Part shown: positions 4,535 through 6,392 of the stretch, piece by piece
Layout of the letters: the number at the start of each line of letters is the position of its first letter
How positions within the stretch are numbered: position 1 is the first letter of the stretch
NCBI GenBank assembly: GCA_021788955.1
Contig: JAJYKC010000152.1
Span: forward strand, 1-6,392
Origin: Acidobacteriota bacterium
GTDB lineage: Bacteria; Acidobacteriota; Terriglobia; Bryobacterales; Bryobacteraceae
Length of the DNA stretch: 6,392 nucleotides
Reading direction: 5' to 3'
Position numbers and translations under genes: made by a program
The notes under the pieces: generated by a model
The model's database searches: none
Seen by the model: only the letters and a program-made list of their open reading frames with translations
Told to the model about the DNA's origin: nothing

Positions 4535-6392
4535 TTACTGGGTAGTTACGGGGATAACTACTCCGGATTGGGTGGACTGGCCGTTGTAAGTGACGACGAC
4601 AGGCTGATTGCCGGCGGAAACTTGCGGGACGGTGATATTGACCTGGAACAGGCCTGCGCCGATTAAGTAGACCGAAGTCGCCTGGGCCGGTGCCCCGCCG
4701 ATGGTTGCCGTGGGGGCGCCGGGCAGGGTGGAGTTTCCGTTGAGGACCTGGCCGGCGGCGGCGGGAGCGAAACCACCTCCGTAGAAGGCGAGGACTTCGC
4801 CGGGCGTGGCGGGGCGTGTGCCGGGGGTGTCGGCGGTGATGCCGACGGTGGAGTAATCCGTGGTGTGTTGGGCGGCGGCGAGGGTGAGGCCGTTGGCCGA
4901 GTAAGTAAAGAGGCCGGGCGCGGAGGCGGAGGACTGGGTGGCGAAGGCGGTGTTCGACTGGCCGTCGTGTGTGACGACGACTTGCGCGGGGCCGGCGGCG
5001 AGACCGGCGGGAGCCTGGACGTTCAGTTGGCCTGAGGAGACAAAGTAAACGGCGCAGGGGAGGCCGTTAATGGTGACGATGGTGTTGTCGACGTACTGCG
5101 GGAGCTGACTGCCGTTGAAATCGCTGGGATACCAGAGGCGCGAGTCGACGCTCAGGTTCTGGCCGTAAATAGTTACCCAGGAGCCGGAGACGATGGAGTT
5201 ACCACCACCTGCGCTTTGGACGACGGCATTTACTTTGGGACTAACTAATGTGCTCGGGTAGTTTGGGAACTGGTCAATGACCTTGTAGAGCGAACTATCG
5301 AGGACGGAGGAGATCTGGTTGACGTAGTCGGATTCGAAAGAGCCGCCTTCCTGGCCGGAGGTTGTGGTGGAGGTCTGGTTGGGGCGGGAGTTGAAGGCGA
5401 CGGTCCATGCGAAGCCGTTGTAGCGGCGGTAGATGTAAGTGGAAGTACCGGAGAGGGAGCCGTCCTTGTTCCAGTCGTAGTTACTGCCGTTGGGCACCAT
5501 GGCGAAGCCGAGGCCGAAGAACGACGTGCCTTGGAAGGCGGAGGTTTCGGTCTGCATCTGCTGAAGCATGTTGGCGGAGATGAGCTTGGGAATGCCGTTG
5601 AGGAAGCGGCAGAGGTCGATTTCGTCGACGACCCAGCCACCGGCGGCGGCGGCGACCATGAGGTCGTGCTGGGCGTAGGGAGCGGGGACGCATGCGTTGA
5701 CGTACGGGAAGAGGCTGTTTTCGCAAGATTCGCCGGGGTAGGGGTAGTAAGTTGCTTCGGCGTTGGCGGGGTCGGAGGCGATGGAAGAGCCGAGATAGGC
5801 GCGGACGATGCCGAGGGGTTGGAGGACGTTCTTGCGGATGAAGTCCTCGTAGCGCATGCCGGAGACGTGTTCGATGACGGCGCCGAGGACGACGTAGCCG
5901 ACGTTGGAGTAGGCGTAGACGGTTCCGGGGTCGTGCTGGAGCGGGCGGGTCCACATATAACTGACGAACCAGTTGGCGCTGCCGGGGACCGGGGCGCCTT
6001 CGCGTTCGGCGATCTGGATGCTTTGGGAGACGGGGTCACCTACGATGTTGCGGTCCCAGCCGCCGGTGTGGTTGAGGCACTCGCGGATGGTGATGGAGGC
6101 GATGCGGGAATCTCCGATGTTGTTGGCGGGGGGCTGAAGATCGGGCAGATAGTTGAAGGCGGAGTCGTCGAGTTTGAGCTTGCCCTGGTCAACGAGTTCG
6201 AGGATGCCGATGGCGGTGAGGGTTTTGCTGACGCTGGCCTGGCGGAAGGGGGTGTCTGGCTGGACCTGCTGGTTGGAGGTTGAGTTGGCGTAACCGTAGC
6301 CTCGGGCGTAGACGAGGCGGCCCTGAAGGGTGACAGCGAGGGCGGCGCCGGGGATGTTGTATTTGGCGAGCAGGCCTTGCATGACGGAATCG
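4535..6392 (-). CDS. Beta-lactamase-family serine hydrolase with Solibacter-type C-terminal domain, 5' end outside window
   Basis: The frame enters at the window edge (DSVMQGLLAKY...) and ends at TAA 4537-4535. The ATG at 6382 lies inside the conserved start of the hydrolase fold (KYNIPGAALAV), so the true start and any signal peptide are upstream. Numbering from that Met, residues 1 to about 375 are a Pfam PF00144-type domain: SVSK with nucleophile Ser50 and Lys53, LNHTGGWD (103-110), the YSN triad (158-160), and KDG (306-308) in the position of the KTG/HxG motif. Such proteins include penicillin-binding esterases, D-amino peptidases and class C-like hydrolases; resistance to beta-lactams cannot be inferred. 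Residues about 383-612 match the TIGR03437-type domain of acidobacterial secreted proteins, with two TIG/Ig-like halves (GSWVTIYGQNL..., then PGEVLAFYGGGFAP...). The context suggests an exported or surface enzyme. Cys220 and Cys231 flank a loop and could form a disulfide. Convergent with the upstream-numbered oxidoreductase gene. Confidence 0.88.
   Translation of the reverse strand, partial: DSVMQGLLAKYNIPGAALAVTLQGRLVYARGYGYANSTSNQQVQPDTPFRQASVSKTLTAIGILELVDQGKLKLDDSAFNYLPDLQPPANNIGDSRIASITIRECLNHTGGWDRNIVGDPVSQSIQIAEREGAPVPGSANWFVSYMWTRPLQHDPGTVYAYSNVGYVVLGAVIEHVSGMRYEDFIRKNVLQPLGIVRAYLGSSIASDPANAEATYYPYPGESCENSLFPYVNACVPAPYAQHDLMVAAAAGGWVVDEIDLCRFLNGIPKLISANMLQQMQTETSAFQGTSFFGLGFAMVPNGSNYDWNKDGSLSGTSTYIYRRYNGFAWTVAFNSRPNQTSTTTSGQEGGSFESDYVNQISSVLDSSLYKVIDQFPNYPSTLVSPKVNAVVQSAGGGNSIVSGSWVTIYGQNLSVDSRLWYPSDFNGSQLPQYVDNTIVTINGLPCAVYFVSSGQLNVQAPAGLAAGPAQVVVTHDGQSNTAFATQSSASAPGLFTYSANGLTLAAAQHTTDYSTVGITADTPGTRPATPGEVLAFYGGGFAPAAAGQVLNGNSTLPGAPTATIGGAPAQATSVYLIGAGLFQVNITVPQVSAGNQPVVVTYNGQSTQSGVVIPVTTQ
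4542..4561. repeat. 7-bp inverted repeat at the convergent gene ends
   Basis: GTAGTTA at 4542-4548 pairs exactly with TAACTAC at 4555-4561 around a 6-base loop (CGGGGA). It lies within the last codons of the hydrolase gene and 17 bases past the oxidoreductase stop. As the convergent genes are only 9 bases apart, it is the only visible candidate for a plus-strand 3'-end hairpin. The stem is AT-rich and there is no T tract, so a terminator role is weak. Confidence 0.35.

Noticed and set aside
5531..6283. Long plus-strand Gly/Asp/Val-rich frame of 250 residues
   Set aside because: Antisense of the serine hydrolase, whose SxxK and YxN motifs identify the real coding strand.
1..6392. CRISPR array, tRNA, rRNA or insertion-sequence transposase
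   Set aside because: No regularly spaced repeats, no tRNA-like cloverleaf or rRNA sequence, and no transposase motifs were seen on either strand.

Overview
The window looks like a piece of an Acidobacteriota chromosome or metagenome contig, most likely from the Solibacter/Bryobacter group. The main evidence is the C-terminal half of the last gene, which matches the 'Solibacter uncharacterized C-terminal' type of domain (TIGR03437-like). The high-GC coding style of the right two thirds fits that lineage. The lineage call is inference from recognised protein features, not from a search.

Left part (1 to about 1,900) is a mosaic of broken or accessory genes. Bases 1 to about 425 hold, on the minus strand, the middle and C-terminal part of a malate/L-lactate dehydrogenase-family oxidoreductase in about 47% GC DNA. 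At about 420-434 this switches abruptly to about 65-73% GC DNA encoding, on the plus strand, only the last ~99 residues of elongation factor G. Both genes lack their N-terminal parts at the same point, so this is a head-to-head junction of two fragments: a rearrangement or, quite possibly, an assembly chimera. A 163-bp spacer follows, with interleaved inverted repeats and an 11-bp direct repeat. Then, on the minus strand, come a 5'-truncated AlbA_2/HATPase_c_4-type ATP-binding protein and an intact-looking hicB-hicA toxin-antitoxin pair in antitoxin-first order.

Right part (about 1,931 to 6,392) is ordinary, densely packed chromosome. Heme A synthase (minus strand, aerobic cytochrome oxidase cofactor synthesis) is divergent from a PYROXD2/phytoene-dehydrogenase-like FAD oxidoreductase (plus strand), with only about 54 bp between them. 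The oxidoreductase converges, 9 bp apart, on a large beta-lactamase-family serine hydrolase carrying the Solibacter-type C-terminal domain; its 5' end runs off the window.

The genes do not form one pathway. I see no convincing previously undescribed system. The most consequential observation is the junction near 420-434. The next are the damaged ATPase beside hicBA, the leaderless-looking divergent promoter region, and the hydrolase with a duplicated C-terminal module.
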